From Novosphingobium sp. (lineage in GTDB: Bacteria > Pseudomonadota > Alphaproteobacteria > Sphingomonadales > Sphingomonadaceae): DNA of 64,000 nucleotides. A model generated the notes under the pieces. It saw only the letters and a program-made list of their open reading frames with translations. It did not search any database and was not told where the DNA came from. The stretch is taken from contig NZ_JBCNLP010000001.1 in NCBI RefSeq assembly GCF_039595395.1, positions 1,116,001 to 1,180,000 of the forward strand, given 5' to 3'. Below, piece after piece: positions 1 to 9,478 of the stretch; position 1 is the stretch's first letter; each line of letters starts with the position of its first letter. Both the position numbers and the translations under genes were made by a program.

Positions 1-1509
1 ATTGAGATCGAAGCCTGCCTCCGCGCCCAGATTGGTCTGTGGCTTCAGATCGGGGCTCACTGTGGTGTAGCTGGAGCCGCCAATGAAGGAGCGGTACATC
101 TGGTTCATCCCCGGCGCGGCGAAATTGCTGTAGCCCGCCGCGCGCAGGCTGAGCGCCCCCAGCTTCAGCTTGGCGCCGAGGCGCGGGTCGAAGCGGGCAT
201 AGCTCTGGTTGGCGATGTTCTGCGCCACCGGGGAGCCCTGATAGAAGCCGTTGAGGCTGCCGTTGGCCGTCTGCCAGAAGTCTCCGCGCAGGCCCAAGGT
301 GATGGAAAGCGGCCCATCGCCGGGCACGAGGCTGGCCTGGGCGAAGACACCCTCGAACTGGTGCCGCGCGTGGGACAGCAGATTGCCGGTCGCCCCGCCG
401 GTGCCGAAGAAATTGACCGGATCATTGGCGGTGATGGTGCGGCCATCGACGCCCAGCCTGATATCATGCAGCGCGCCAAGGTTGGCCTGCCACATCAGCG
501 ATCCGCCCAGATTGCTGTAGGTGGCATGCTCGGTCTGCGACACGTAAGGCACGCCTGCGGAGGGGTTGAAGATGCTGAAGCTGGGCGTCTGGCTGACATT
601 GGTGGTGTCCATCGCGCCGGTGCCGAACCAGCCATTGAGCGACAGCTTGCCGGGGCCGACGCCTTTATCGCCGCCAAAGCTGAGGCGGAAGGTGTTCCAG
701 CGGTTGCTGGTGCCTTGCCAGACCAGACCGCTCTGGCGCAGGCTGTGCCACAGCGCCGCGACATAGAGATGCGCATCGGGCGCCACATCGGCATGCAGGC
801 TGCCGCCCAGGTTGAGGTTCCGTGAACTGGTCGGGGTCATATAGGGGTTGCGATAGGCCTCGGGCGTCTTGTTGTAGCCGTCGGTGGTGGTGTCCGAGGC
901 GGTGATCCCCGCCACCACGCCCGGCGCGATGCCGATCCCGGCATTGGCGGTGGCCGAATAAGTCTTGTAGCTGCCAGCGCTGATATCCAGATCCATATGG
1001 CCGGCCTGAGGCGCTTTCGACACGATGTTGACGATGCCGCCCATCGCCATATTGCCCCACAGGCTGGTGGCGCCGCCGCCGCGGATCACCTCGATGCTCT
1101 CGATCTGGCCCTTGGCGACCTGATTCCAGTCGACCACGCGGAAATAGGGATCGTTCATCGGCATGCCGTCGAGCATGACCAGCGTGTTGACATTGGTGGT
1201 GGTGCCAAAGCCGCGGATGCTGAAGGTGTCTCCGGTGGGGTGCAGCGCGGCGGCGGGCTGGTTCAGCGTGAAGATGCCGGGGATATGGTTGATGATCTGG
1301 TCGGTGGCGATGGCGGGGGCGGCCTGAACATCCTTGGCCGACAGCACGCTGGCGGAAACGTCCATGTCTTGCAGGGCGGTGCCGCGCGCGGCGGTGACGA
1401 CAATGCCGGGGTTTTCGGCATCGTCAGCCATGGCGGGGAGGGCGCCGGTCAGCATGGCGGGCAGCGCGCCAGCCAGCAGGGCTGGCAGCGAAAAACAAAC
1501 GGTCTTCAT
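1..1509 (-). CDS. TonB-dependent receptor, 3' end outside window
   Basis: Outer-membrane active-transport receptor; the open frame runs off the left edge, so at least 503 residues are present and the C-terminal barrel end is missing. The start is the ATG at 1509, preceded by an AGGA motif. Residues 1-28 form a signal peptide ending AMA, followed by a TonB-box-like IVVTA at 36-40. A plug domain follows with the usual LVMLDGMPMNDP and IEVIRGGGATSLWG motifs. It lies directly downstream of a DUF2946 gene on the same strand. DUF2946 proteins are often found beside TonB receptors suspected of copper or other metal uptake, so a metal or metallophore substrate is plausible but not shown. Confidence 0.9.
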   Translation of the reverse strand, partial: MKTVCFSLPALLAGALPAMLTGALPAMADDAENPGIVVTAARGTALQDMDVSASVLSAKDVQAAPAIATDQIINHIPGIFTLNQPAAALHPTGDTFSIRGFGTTTNVNTLVMLDGMPMNDPYFRVVDWNQVAKGQIESIEVIRGGGATSLWGNMAMGGIVNIVSKAPQAGHMDLDISAGSYKTYSATANAGIGIAPGVVAGITASDTTTDGYNKTPEAYRNPYMTPTSSRNLNLGGSLHADVAPDAHLYVAALWHSLRQSGLVWQGTSNRWNTFRLSFGGDKGVGPGKLSLNGWFGTGAMDTTNVSQTPSFSIFNPSAGVPYVSQTEHATYSNLGGSLMWQANLGALHDIRLGVDGRTITANDPVNFFGTGGATGNLLSHARHQFEGVFAQASLVPGDGPLSITLGLRGDFWQTANGSLNGFYQGSPVAQNIANQSYARFDPRLGAKLKLGALSLRAAGYSNFAAPGMNQMYRSFIGGSSYTTVSPDLKPQTNLGAEAGFDLN

Positions 1510-1603
1510 GAAACATCCTGTCCTGAGCAAGGCGCATCCTCACGACCCTTGGGCGGGCCGCGCTGGATGCGAAATCCCGCCGCAAGCGCAGCGGGGCACT
1601 GGG

Positions 1604-2002
1604 TCAGGAAAGGACGGGCGGTCCGCGCAGGGGCGGGCGCAGGAAAGCGATGCGGCGCGGCGCAGGCGCCAGCGCCGGGGCAAAGCCCAGCGCCAGAATA
1701 AACACCAGCGCCAGAGCCAGCAGCAGCGGATCGGCACCGCCCAGCATGGCATGGCCAAGGGCCGTGAAGTGGCAGGGGCTGTCTGACTTCGCCTTATCAT
1801 CGCCGGAATGGCTTGAGGGCAGGACGATCTTCTGGGTGATCTGCTGGCCCAGCGCGTCGGCGCAGATCTGTACCGTGATCACGCGGCTGTCATGGCCCAG
1901 CATAAAACCGGCAGGCACCAGCGCCTTCATCGCCAAAGCCAGCGCGATCAACAGCGCGGCCATGCGGCGGTGATGGAGGAAAAAGGCGCGTAAGAGCTGC
2001 AT
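1604..2002 (-). CDS. DUF2946 family small membrane protein
   Basis: A 132-residue protein with two hydrophobic segments (about 14-34 and 92-113) and two cysteines (C47 in VQICAD and C77 in DSPCHF). It ends in the proline/arginine motif RPPLRGPP at 122-129 that is typical of DUF2946. It sits 94 bp upstream of a TonB receptor on the same strand, probably in one transcript. The family has no proven biochemical role; its genomic company is metal-related TonB receptors. Family assignment comes from motif recognition, and function is unknown. Confidence 0.75.
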   Translation of the reverse strand: MQLLRAFFLHHRRMAALLIALALAMKALVPAGFMLGHDSRVITVQICADALGQQITQKIVLPSSHSGDDKAKSDSPCHFTALGHAMLGGADPLLLALALVFILALGFAPALAPAPRRIAFLRPPLRGPPVLS

Positions 2003-2163
2003 GCTGGTGGCGTCTCTACAACAGGTCGGGCGCTTATACCATTGTCCGCAAGGTCGATATGCAGGTTCTTGTTTGTCAACTTGGCGTCATATCCCTACCG
2101 GGGCACTCGACAAAGGGGCGGGAGGCCCCATCAGACGCACGGCCGCGCCGATAGAAAGATGTG

Positions 2164-4518
2164 ATGATGGTTTCGACTACAGTTTCCCGCCTTGCTTCAA
2201 AGCGCCGCGCGCTGGCCCTGCTGGCAGCCGGTACGGCGCTGACGCTGGTCGCCCAGACGGCCAGCGCGGCGGAGGCCTCGCCCGATGCCGCCGAGCAGGC
2301 GCATGAGGCGGTGGCTGACAGGGGCACCATCCGCGTCGTCGGCCATCCCGATCCCGAGGGCCTGCTGCCCGACCAGAGCGCCCCCAAGGCGATCAGCGCC
2401 GTTTCCAGCGCCTTTATCGAGAAGCAGGCGCCCACCTTCAACGCCTTCCAATTGGTGAACCTGCTGCCGGGCGCCAATGTTTCGATGAGCGATCCTTTCG
2501 GCCTGTCGACCAGCTCCAGCCTCACCCTGCGCGGGCTGGGTCAGGATGAGATCGGCGTGCTGATGGAGGGCGCGCCCCAGAACGACATCGGCTATTATTA
2601 CGCCTATCCCTCGCAATTTGCTGACGCCGAGAATGTGAAGCAGGTGGCGCTGGGGCAGGGTTCGGTCGATCTTGATTCGCCGATCGTGAATGGCGCGGGC
2701 GGGTTGCTGTCGCTCAGCCTCGATGATCCGCATCAGAAGATGGGGGCGCTGGTGGATGGCACGCTGGGTTCGTACAATTTGCGGCGCTTCTTCGGGCGTT
2801 TCGACACCGGGCAGATCGGCAATTCCGGCCTGCGCGCGTTCATTTCCTATTCGAACACCTATGCCGACAACTGGCGCAACCCCGGTTACGAGCGCCGCCA
2901 GCACATCGACGCCAAGCTGCTGAAAGAATGGGGCGAGGAAAACCACGCCAGCATCGCTTTCTCCTTCAACGATGCCCGCAACTCGACCTATGCCAACCCC
3001 ACGCTGGCCGACTGGCAGACCTATGGCCGGTCCTATGGCTTCGATGCCACTTATGCGGCGGGCGGGGCGAACTATTGGCGTCTCTATCGCCAGCCCTTCC
3101 GCAATGAATATGTCTCGGCCCCGGTGCATCTGAAGCTGGCCGACAATCTGCGCTTCGACAGCACCTTCTACCTGCAATATGGCTATGGCAACGCGCCCTA
3201 TGGCACGGCATTGTCCACCACCGGCAATTACCTCGGCACGCAGGCGCTGGCGCAGCCCATCAGCCTGTCCGGCGCGGTGGATGGCACGGCCACGGTGCTG
3301 GGCAATTACATCGGCAGCCAGTTCCGCACCGGCGACGTCGCCAAGCTGACCTACAGCGCGGGCCGCCATACGCTGACGGCCGGCCTGTGGTTCGACTATG
3401 GCAGCGACCATGACACGCAGAGCTTCACCAGCCTGAGCGACAATGGCACGCCTCTGGACCAGTGGGGCTATGACAGCAACGCCATCCACACCGCCGACGG
3501 GCGCCTGCTGGCGATCGAGAACATCACCACCATCACCGTCACCAAGGGCTTCTTTCTGGCCGACAGCTTTGCCGTCACGCCCCGGCTGAAGGTGGATGTC
3601 GGCTTCAAGGGCGTCGATCTGCTTCACAATGGCCATAACTGGCTGCCCGGCAACCAGAGCGCCGTGCGCACCGACAGCTTTGCCGCTTTGCCGCGCGCCT
3701 CGGTGCATTATCAGCTGGATGACCGTCAACAGGTCTTCGCCAATGTGACGACCAACTTCCGCGCCCCCGATCAATACACCATGTATGACACCTATGACGG
3801 GCTTGGCGGCATCGCCAGTCAGGGCAACACCGCGCTGAAGAACGAATATTCGATCAGCGAGGAGCTGGGCTATCGCTGGCAGGGGCGCAACCTGTCGGCC
3901 TCGGTCACGGCGTTCCATTACAACTTCCGCAACCGGCAGCTTGCGACCCTGGCCAACATCAATGGCGCGCAGGTCTACACCACGATCAACGCCGGACATC
4001 AGACCTCTTACGGCGTCGATGCCGAGATCGACTGGCGCCCGGTGGAGGGCGTCAGCTTCTACGCCTCGGGCGAGTGGCTACATGCGCGGCTGGGCGACAA
4101 TCTGCCGGTGGGCGACGACTTCCTCCCCACGCGCGGCAAGCAGGCGGTGCAGGCGCCAGCGGTGCAGCTTGGCCTTGGCGGCACCTATGACGACAAGCGC
4201 CTGTTCGGCAGCTTTGCGCTCAAATATGTCGGCAAGCAGTACAGCACCTTCATGAATGACGAGAGCATCAAGGCCTATGCCACGCTGGACCTGTCGCTGG
4301 GCGTGCATCTGGCCGACTGGATCGACGGCAAGCGCACCGATCTGCGCGTGAACCTGATCAATTTGACCAATCCGCATGTGCTCTCGGGCGTGTCGGGCAT
4401 CGGCACCAATGCGCAGGATACGCTGGGCACCAATGGCACAGTGATCACCGGTTCCGCGCCGACCTATTACATCGGCAGCGGCCGCGCCTTTTCGGTGACT
4501 CTGGCCCGCGCCTTCTGA
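2164..4518 (+). CDS. TonB-dependent receptor of a salvage operon
   Basis: Complete receptor of 784 residues counted from the ATG at 2164. A GTG at 2161 and an ATG at 2167 are alternatives; an AGAAAG at 2153-2158 fits the two ATGs best. The signal peptide ends near TASA. The plug begins with a TonB-box-like TIRVVG and carries SLTLRGLGQDEIGVLMEG. The protein ends in an aromatic outer-membrane signature, SVTLARAF. Its stop codon directly abuts the start of the kinase gene, and a PnuC-like transporter follows, so all three are probably one transcript. The likely role is bringing the operon's substrate (vitamin- or nucleoside-like) across the outer membrane. Confidence 0.9.
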   Translation: MMVSTTVSRLASKRRALALLAAGTALTLVAQTASAAEASPDAAEQAHEAVADRGTIRVVGHPDPEGLLPDQSAPKAISAVSSAFIEKQAPTFNAFQLVNLLPGANVSMSDPFGLSTSSSLTLRGLGQDEIGVLMEGAPQNDIGYYYAYPSQFADAENVKQVALGQGSVDLDSPIVNGAGGLLSLSLDDPHQKMGALVDGTLGSYNLRRFFGRFDTGQIGNSGLRAFISYSNTYADNWRNPGYERRQHIDAKLLKEWGEENHASIAFSFNDARNSTYANPTLADWQTYGRSYGFDATYAAGGANYWRLYRQPFRNEYVSAPVHLKLADNLRFDSTFYLQYGYGNAPYGTALSTTGNYLGTQALAQPISLSGAVDGTATVLGNYIGSQFRTGDVAKLTYSAGRHTLTAGLWFDYGSDHDTQSFTSLSDNGTPLDQWGYDSNAIHTADGRLLAIENITTITVTKGFFLADSFAVTPRLKVDVGFKGVDLLHNGHNWLPGNQSAVRTDSFAALPRASVHYQLDDRQQVFANVTTNFRAPDQYTMYDTYDGLGGIASQGNTALKNEYSISEELGYRWQGRNLSASVTAFHYNFRNRQLATLANINGAQVYTTINAGHQTSYGVDAEIDWRPVEGVSFYASGEWLHARLGDNLPVGDDFLPTRGKQAVQAPAVQLGLGGTYDDKRLFGSFALKYVGKQYSTFMNDESIKAYATLDLSLGVHLADWIDGKRTDLRVNLINLTNPHVLSGVSGIGTNAQDTLGTNGTVITGSAPTYYIGSGRAFSVTLARAF

Positions 4519-5664
4519 ATGAGCGGAGACCCGCATCTGATCCATGGCATGGGCACGGGGCTGGAAGCGCCAAGCTGGCCCGCCATCACGTCCGAGGAAG
4601 CGGAAGCGGTCATGGCCCGCTTTCCGCAGGCCGGGCGGCTGGCGGCGCTGGAGTGGCATTCGCCGCGCCCCTTCTCCTCGGCGGCACTGGCGAGGACGGA
4701 TCGCGGCGAGCTGTTCCTCAAACGCCCCAGCCGCCGTCTGCGCAGTCCGCAGGGTTTGGCGCAGGAACATGCCTTTATCGCCCATCTGGCAAGCAAGGGC
4801 CAGCCGGTGGCCGATCTGCTGGAGGCGGACAACGGCGCCACCGCTCTGGCGCAGGGCGAGTGGACTTGGGAAATCCACCGCAAGGCGCAGGGCCTCGATC
4901 TCTACCGGGACCGCCAGTCATGGACGCCGTTTATCGAGCCCGGCCATGCCTTTGCCGCAGGCGCCGCTCTGGCCCGGCTGCACCGCGCGGCGGAGGGCTT
5001 TGCCGCGCCCGCAAGGCCCGTGCAGCCGCTGGTCACCAGCCTGAGCATCCTGCCCGCGGCAGACCCTCTGGCGGCGGCGCAGACCTATATTGCCGCCCGC
5101 CCGGCGCTGGCGGCCTATCTGGCCGACAAGCCTTGGCAGCTGGAGCTTTCGCGTCTCTTCGCCGCGCTCGACCTGCCCGCGCTGCAACCCCTTCTGGCCG
5201 CACAGCCCAGGCTGTGGACCCATAACGACTGGCACCCCTCCAACCTGCTGTGGAATACACAGGGAGAGGTGGCGACTGTCCTCGATTTCGGTTTGTCAGA
5301 CCGCACCTGCGCCCTCCACGATCTGGCCACGGCGCTGGAACGCGTGGCGGTGCGCTGGCTGGAACTGGGGCCGGATCAAACGGCCATCACCGAGGCCGAG
5401 GATGCGCTGGCCCTGCTCGCAGGCTACCACAGCGTCACCCCGCTCACCTTGCGGGATCGCGACCTTCTCGCCCGCCTCCTGCCGCTGGTGCATGTCGAGT
5501 TCGCCCTCTCCGAAGCCGATTATTTCCACGGTGTGCTGGGCAAGGCGCAGGATGCCGATCTGGCATGGCACGGCTTTCTGATCGGCCACGCCGAATGGTT
5601 CCTGACGGCAGAGGGTCAGGACCTGCTGGCGCTTGTCCGCAGCGCCGCTTTGCCGCAAGACTGA
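4519..5664 (+). CDS. APH/ThiK-like small-molecule phosphotransferase
   Basis: 381-residue protein of the aminoglycoside-phosphotransferase/choline-kinase fold. The catalytic loop HNDWHPSN lies at 235-242 and the metal-binding DFG at 256-258. The ATG follows the receptor stop codon with no gap, implying translational coupling. Members of this fold phosphorylate choline, thiamine (ThiK), homoserine or antibiotics. Between a TonB receptor and a PnuC-type carrier, the simplest reading is a salvage kinase that traps the imported substrate. Thiamine or a nucleoside-type vitamin are my leading guesses. Nothing in the sequence fixes the substrate, and antibiotic resistance is an unlikely reading here. 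Confidence 0.7.
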   Translation: MSGDPHLIHGMGTGLEAPSWPAITSEEAEAVMARFPQAGRLAALEWHSPRPFSSAALARTDRGELFLKRPSRRLRSPQGLAQEHAFIAHLASKGQPVADLLEADNGATALAQGEWTWEIHRKAQGLDLYRDRQSWTPFIEPGHAFAAGAALARLHRAAEGFAAPARPVQPLVTSLSILPAADPLAAAQTYIAARPALAAYLADKPWQLELSRLFAALDLPALQPLLAAQPRLWTHNDWHPSNLLWNTQGEVATVLDFGLSDRTCALHDLATALERVAVRWLELGPDQTAITEAEDALALLAGYHSVTPLTLRDRDLLARLLPLVHVEFALSEADYFHGVLGKAQDADLAWHGFLIGHAEWFLTAEGQDLLALVRSAALPQD

Positions 5665-5683
5665 TCCCCCGAAAGGCCCGAAG

Positions 5684-6268
5684 ATGACGCTGTTTGGCAT
5701 GTCCCTGTTCGAGATTGTCGCCGTGGTGGTCAGCTTTGTCGGCATCTGGCTGACGGCGCGGCGCCATATGCTGTGCTGGCCGGTCTGCCTTGCGGCCTGC
5801 GCGCTCTATTTCAAGCTGTTCCGCGACGAGAAGCTCTATGCCGATATGGCGCTGCAACTGCTCTTCGGCCTCGGCATCGCCTATGGCTGGATCGCCTGGC
5901 GCGGCGACCGCGACGCCAGCGGCGAGGTCATCGTGCGCCCCCTGCCGCCCGTCGAGGGGCTGACCGGCCTGCTCGCCGGAGCTTTGGGCGGTTTTGCCAT
6001 CGGCTGGTTCACCAGCCATTACACCGACGCCGCGCTGCCCTGGGTCGATTCCATGCTCACCAGCTTCAGCCTTGTGGCGCAGTGGTGGACGGCGCGGCGC
6101 CACCGCGCCAACTGGCTGCTGTGGATCGTGGTGGATGTGATCTATGTCGGCATGTTCGTCTTCAAGGGGCTCTATCCGACGGCGGTGCTCTATGCCGCGA
6201 TGGTCGGGCTGGCGGCGCTGGGTTATGTCGACTGGCGCAAGGCCGAAAGAGAACCGCTGGCGGCCTAG
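5684..6268 (+). CDS. pnuC: PnuC-family vitamin/nucleoside transporter
   Basis: 194-residue polytopic inner-membrane protein. The PnuC substrate-site signature WxxW is present at W144 and W147 in NWLLWIVVD. The ATG at 5684 follows a short gap after the kinase gene. PnuC proteins are facilitators for nicotinamide riboside, and relatives (PnuT) carry thiamine; uptake is driven by phosphorylation inside the cell. That fits the kinase encoded immediately upstream. The TAG stop (6266-6268) is the tip of a palindromic repeat shared with the convergent kinase gene. Whether the substrate is nicotinamide riboside, thiamine or another vitamin cannot be settled from sequence alone. Confidence 0.8.
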   Translation: MTLFGMSLFEIVAVVVSFVGIWLTARRHMLCWPVCLAACALYFKLFRDEKLYADMALQLLFGLGIAYGWIAWRGDRDASGEVIVRPLPPVEGLTGLLAGALGGFAIGWFTSHYTDAALPWVDSMLTSFSLVAQWWTARRHRANWLLWIVVDVIYVGMFVFKGLYPTAVLYAAMVGLAALGYVDWRKAEREPLAA

Positions 6269-6319
6269 AGCATCGTTTTATACGAAAAACCGGTTCCCAC
6301 TGTTTCGCACGATGCTCTA
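6266..6319. repeat. AGCATCG-type palindromic repeat, copy 1
   Basis: Perfect 11-bp inverted ends TAGAGCATCGT / ACGATGCTCTA enclose a core containing GAAAAACCGGTTCCCAC. Other copies lie at 20828, 47328 and 47383. Each tip supplies a TAG stop: that of pnuC on the + strand and that of the sensor kinase on the - strand. It may also act as a bidirectional terminator. Confidence 0.85.
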
Positions 6320-9300
6320 ATCCTCCCGCAGCCACGACAGCAGGCGCCGCAACAGCCCCTGCGGCTCGGCATAGGCGGTGCGCGCGGGGATGATGATCGT
6401 CGTGGCCAGACCGCCCTCGGCGCCATTGGCCATGGTGATGCGCCCCTGCATCGTCCTGACCCGCTCATGCAGGCCCAGCAGGCCGAAATGGCCTTCCCGG
6501 CCCCCCGCGCTCAGCATGGCGGGGTCGGCGCCCACGCCATTGTCAGCAAAGCGCAGGTCCAGCCGGTCCCACCGGTAACCGATCGCTACCAGCATCTGCG
6601 AGGCCCGCGCATGGCGCAGCGCATTGAACAACACCTCCCGCGCGATGCGTGACAGTTCATGCGCGGCCAGCGGCGAGAGGTCGCAGGGCGTCCCCACCAC
6701 CATGATCCGGCAGGGCAGGGTGTCGCGCAGCACCTCGCGCGCGATCTGCTGCAAGCGGCTTTCCAGATCGCCGGAGGTTTCCGGCTCCCGCAAGCTTTCG
6801 ACCTTCTCGCGCAGATCGACCACGGCGTCCTGCGCATTGTCCAGCGCATGCTCCAGCGCGGCGCGGGCCTTTTCGCGCGGCGGCAGATCCTGCGTGGCCG
6901 CCTCGACATGCAGGATCAGGCCCTGAATGGATTGCAGCAGCGTATCATGCAGTTCCCGCGCGATGCGCTCGCGCTCGTCGTGCCGTTCCTCCAGCCGCAG
7001 ACGGATATGGGCCGCCACCGCGCGCATCCGCGCATGATAGGCCAGCCACAGCACCAGCAGCACGCAAGCCGCGCAAAGCAGCTTGAACGGCCAGTCCTGC
7101 ACGAAGCTGGGGCGGATGGAGACATGCAGCACGCTTTCCGGCCCCCAGCCGGTGTCGCCCCGCGCCGCCTGCACATGGAAGCGGTAATCGCCCGGCGCCA
7201 GATTGGTGTAGGTGGTGGCGCGGCGGTTTTCGGCCTGCACCCAGTCGTCCTCGACGCCCTCCAGCCGGAAACGGAAGCGCAGGGTTTCGGGGGCCGCATC
7301 GCCGGGGCTGGCATAGGCGAGGCGGATCGTCGAACTGCCCGGCGGCAGGACGGGCGCCTCGGGATCGCGCAGCATGACATTGCCCGCTTCCAGAGCGCTG
7401 ACCTGCACCGATGGCGCAGGCTCGGGCGCGGGCAGGGCGCGCGGGTCGAGCACGGCCATGCCGCTGGCCGTGGCCAGCCACAGCCGCCCGTCGCCCCCCG
7501 CCAGCGCCTGAGGGCCGATAAAGCCGGGATGCTGCATCGCGCCGGGAATGCCGTCGGCGGCGCCCAGCAGGCGATGCGGCACGGGACGCTGCGGATGGTC
7601 GAAGCCCGCCGCCAGATCGCCGGGCTGCACCAGCACCAGCCGACCGGGGCTGTAGAACCAGCTCTCGCCCCGGCTGCCTTGCACCACGGTACGCAGGCCC
7701 TGAAGCCAGGGTTGATCCTTCACCCGCAGCACCGTCATCCGCCCGCCGCGCAGCCGCACCAGCCCCATTTCCATCGTCAGCAAAAAGCCATCGCCAGCCG
7801 TGTCGATGCCGCGCAACCGCCCCAGCTTGAGCGGTGCCAGAGCGATCCGGCGAAAGGCATCGCCCGTCACCAAAGTCACCGCATCCAGCCCATCGGCGAA
7901 GGCGACCGCGCCCCGCGCATCGCTGCGCAGCCCGGCGCCGGGCAGCAGCAGATTCTGCCCTTGCCCCGCCGGATGCCAGCCCGCTCTGTCCTGCCACCAG
8001 ACCTTGTGATCCTCGCCCAGCACCCATGACCGGCCCGAGGAATCGCGCAGGCAGCCAAAGGGCATATGCACCGGCAGGCGCGCGATATCGCGTTTGCCGC
8101 GCCCCTCCAGCCGGAACATGGCGTTGGTGTCCGCCAGCCAGAGCGCGCCATCGCCCGCCTCGCACAAGGTCGTCTCGCGGGCCAGATGCATGCGCAGGCG
8201 GGGCGGGGCGTTCAGGGGGATATCGTAGAGATCGCCGTGATTGATGATATGCACCGCGCCGTCCCCCGTGCGGGAGAAAGCGATGCCGTCGATCGGGCTG
8301 GTGCGGATGACGGGATCGAAGGCGACAGCGGGCAGCGAGAAGCGGTCCAGCCCCTCCTCGGTGGCGATCCAGATGGTGCCGTGGCGATCCTCCAGCGTGA
8401 CATGGGTCTGGTCGGAGCTGAGCCCGCTCTGCGCATCGAGACGCTCGGCGCGGCTGGCCGGATCGGCGCTGGCCGCGATATGCAGCAGGCCCTTGGTTCT
8501 GGTGGTGCTCCACAGGCCGCCATGGCTGTCGAAGGTGAGGGTCGGCAGGCCGGTGCCCGGTACCGCCTGCCACGACGGTGCCAGGGGTTTGCCATCCCCG
8601 TCCACCGGGCGGATCGCCTTGCGGTCGGAGACCCACAGGCGGCCCTGCCGGTCCTCGGCGAGGGCGGGATAGTCGAAATGTCCGGGGTGCCAGCGGAAGC
8701 GGTTGGTGCCGGGGCGCAGTTCGGCCAGACCCGCGCCATCCTGCTCGGGGCTCATCACCGGCAGCCAGAGCGAGCCGTCGCGGCGGCGGCGCATCTGCAG
8801 GCCATAGCCGGGCGGCAGGCCCAGCGCCTTGTCCATCAGCGCCCAGCGGCCCGCCGCGAAACGCCACAGCCGCTTGTCGATGCCGCCCCATTGCGCCCAG
8901 ATCGCGTCATCCGGGCCTTGCGTCAGATAGACGATCTGGGGCGGAGGGTCGCTCAGTCCGGCATCCACCAGATGTCCGTGGCGATAGACCGCCACCCCGC
9001 CGCTGGCGCCAAAGCCGACCCATAGCTCGCCCCGGCGCGAGACCAGCAGGCTGCTGACGGGCGCCTCGGCAAAGCGGGCGCCATGCGGCGCGGGGATATG
9101 GTCGAAGGTGGTGCCGTCGAAGCGCCACAGCCCGTCGCGCGCGCCCAGCCAGATCATGCCGTCCGGCCCTTGAGCCATGGCGCGGATGCCGGGCGGGGCG
9201 CCTTGCTGGGTGGTCAGCGTGACGTGGGCGAAGCGTGAGAGGTTGGCGGGGGATTGTTCTTCGGCGGTGCCCGCGCCCGCGATCAGAGTGATGCCCAGCG

Positions 9301-9349
9301 CGATGGCAACGCGCCATCGGCGTGAGTGGGAAAAGCGGGGGCGCAGCAT
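6317..9349 (-). CDS. two-component sensor kinase with beta-propeller sensor (HisKA_3)
   Basis: 1010-residue membrane sensor. An N-terminal signal segment (RRWRVAIALGITLIAG) is followed by about 700 residues of propeller repeats with recurring GxxWLGxxxGLWRFDG-like motifs. A Y_Y_Y-type domain comes next, then a transmembrane segment near 765-785. The kinase core is NarL-partner type: phospho-acceptor H801 in RELHDTLLQ, N909 in the N box, D936 in DNGVGAD and GLLGLHERV further on. The ATG at 9349 is chosen because it places the signal peptide at the N-terminus; a start 20 residues upstream (9409) is possible. A LuxR-type response regulator is divergently encoded next door and is the likely partner. 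Such sensors often detect periplasmic carbohydrates, but the ligand here is unknown. Confidence 0.9.
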   Translation of the reverse strand: MLRPRFSHSRRWRVAIALGITLIAGAGTAEEQSPANLSRFAHVTLTTQQGAPPGIRAMAQGPDGMIWLGARDGLWRFDGTTFDHIPAPHGARFAEAPVSSLLVSRRGELWVGFGASGGVAVYRHGHLVDAGLSDPPPQIVYLTQGPDDAIWAQWGGIDKRLWRFAAGRWALMDKALGLPPGYGLQMRRRRDGSLWLPVMSPEQDGAGLAELRPGTNRFRWHPGHFDYPALAEDRQGRLWVSDRKAIRPVDGDGKPLAPSWQAVPGTGLPTLTFDSHGGLWSTTRTKGLLHIAASADPASRAERLDAQSGLSSDQTHVTLEDRHGTIWIATEEGLDRFSLPAVAFDPVIRTSPIDGIAFSRTGDGAVHIINHGDLYDIPLNAPPRLRMHLARETTLCEAGDGALWLADTNAMFRLEGRGKRDIARLPVHMPFGCLRDSSGRSWVLGEDHKVWWQDRAGWHPAGQGQNLLLPGAGLRSDARGAVAFADGLDAVTLVTGDAFRRIALAPLKLGRLRGIDTAGDGFLLTMEMGLVRLRGGRMTVLRVKDQPWLQGLRTVVQGSRGESWFYSPGRLVLVQPGDLAAGFDHPQRPVPHRLLGAADGIPGAMQHPGFIGPQALAGGDGRLWLATASGMAVLDPRALPAPEPAPSVQVSALEAGNVMLRDPEAPVLPPGSSTIRLAYASPGDAAPETLRFRFRLEGVEDDWVQAENRRATTYTNLAPGDYRFHVQAARGDTGWGPESVLHVSIRPSFVQDWPFKLLCAACVLLVLWLAYHARMRAVAAHIRLRLEERHDERERIARELHDTLLQSIQGLILHVEAATQDLPPREKARAALEHALDNAQDAVVDLREKVESLREPETSGDLESRLQQIAREVLRDTLPCRIMVVGTPCDLSPLAAHELSRIAREVLFNALRHARASQMLVAIGYRWDRLDLRFADNGVGADPAMLSAGGREGHFGLLGLHERVRTMQGRITMANGAEGGLATTIIIPARTAYAEPQGLLRRLLSWLRED

Positions 9350-9478
9350 GGCGCCCTTATAGGCAGGGCTTTTGCGCGCGCCAGTGGATGAGTTTACGTT
9401 GCTTGACATATCCGACCCCTCAGGGCGTCGACAGCTTGGCGATGGTGGTGCTAGGCGGAAGGGGCCCCATCCCGACGC

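Noticed and set aside
2003..2160. TPP or other riboswitch upstream of the TonB receptor/kinase/PnuC operon
   Set aside because: I looked for the conserved CTGAGA and ACCTGATCTGG/AGGGA elements of the TPP aptamer and did not find them on either strand.
2197..3999. Long open frame (600 codons) antisense to the TonB receptor
   Set aside because: Its composition is the usual GC-rich shadow of a coding strand, it has no recognisable domain, and it lies entirely over a well-supported receptor.
4519..5664. Aminoglycoside resistance gene
   Set aside because: The fold is shared, but the gene is coupled to a TonB receptor and a PnuC carrier, which fits metabolite salvage better.
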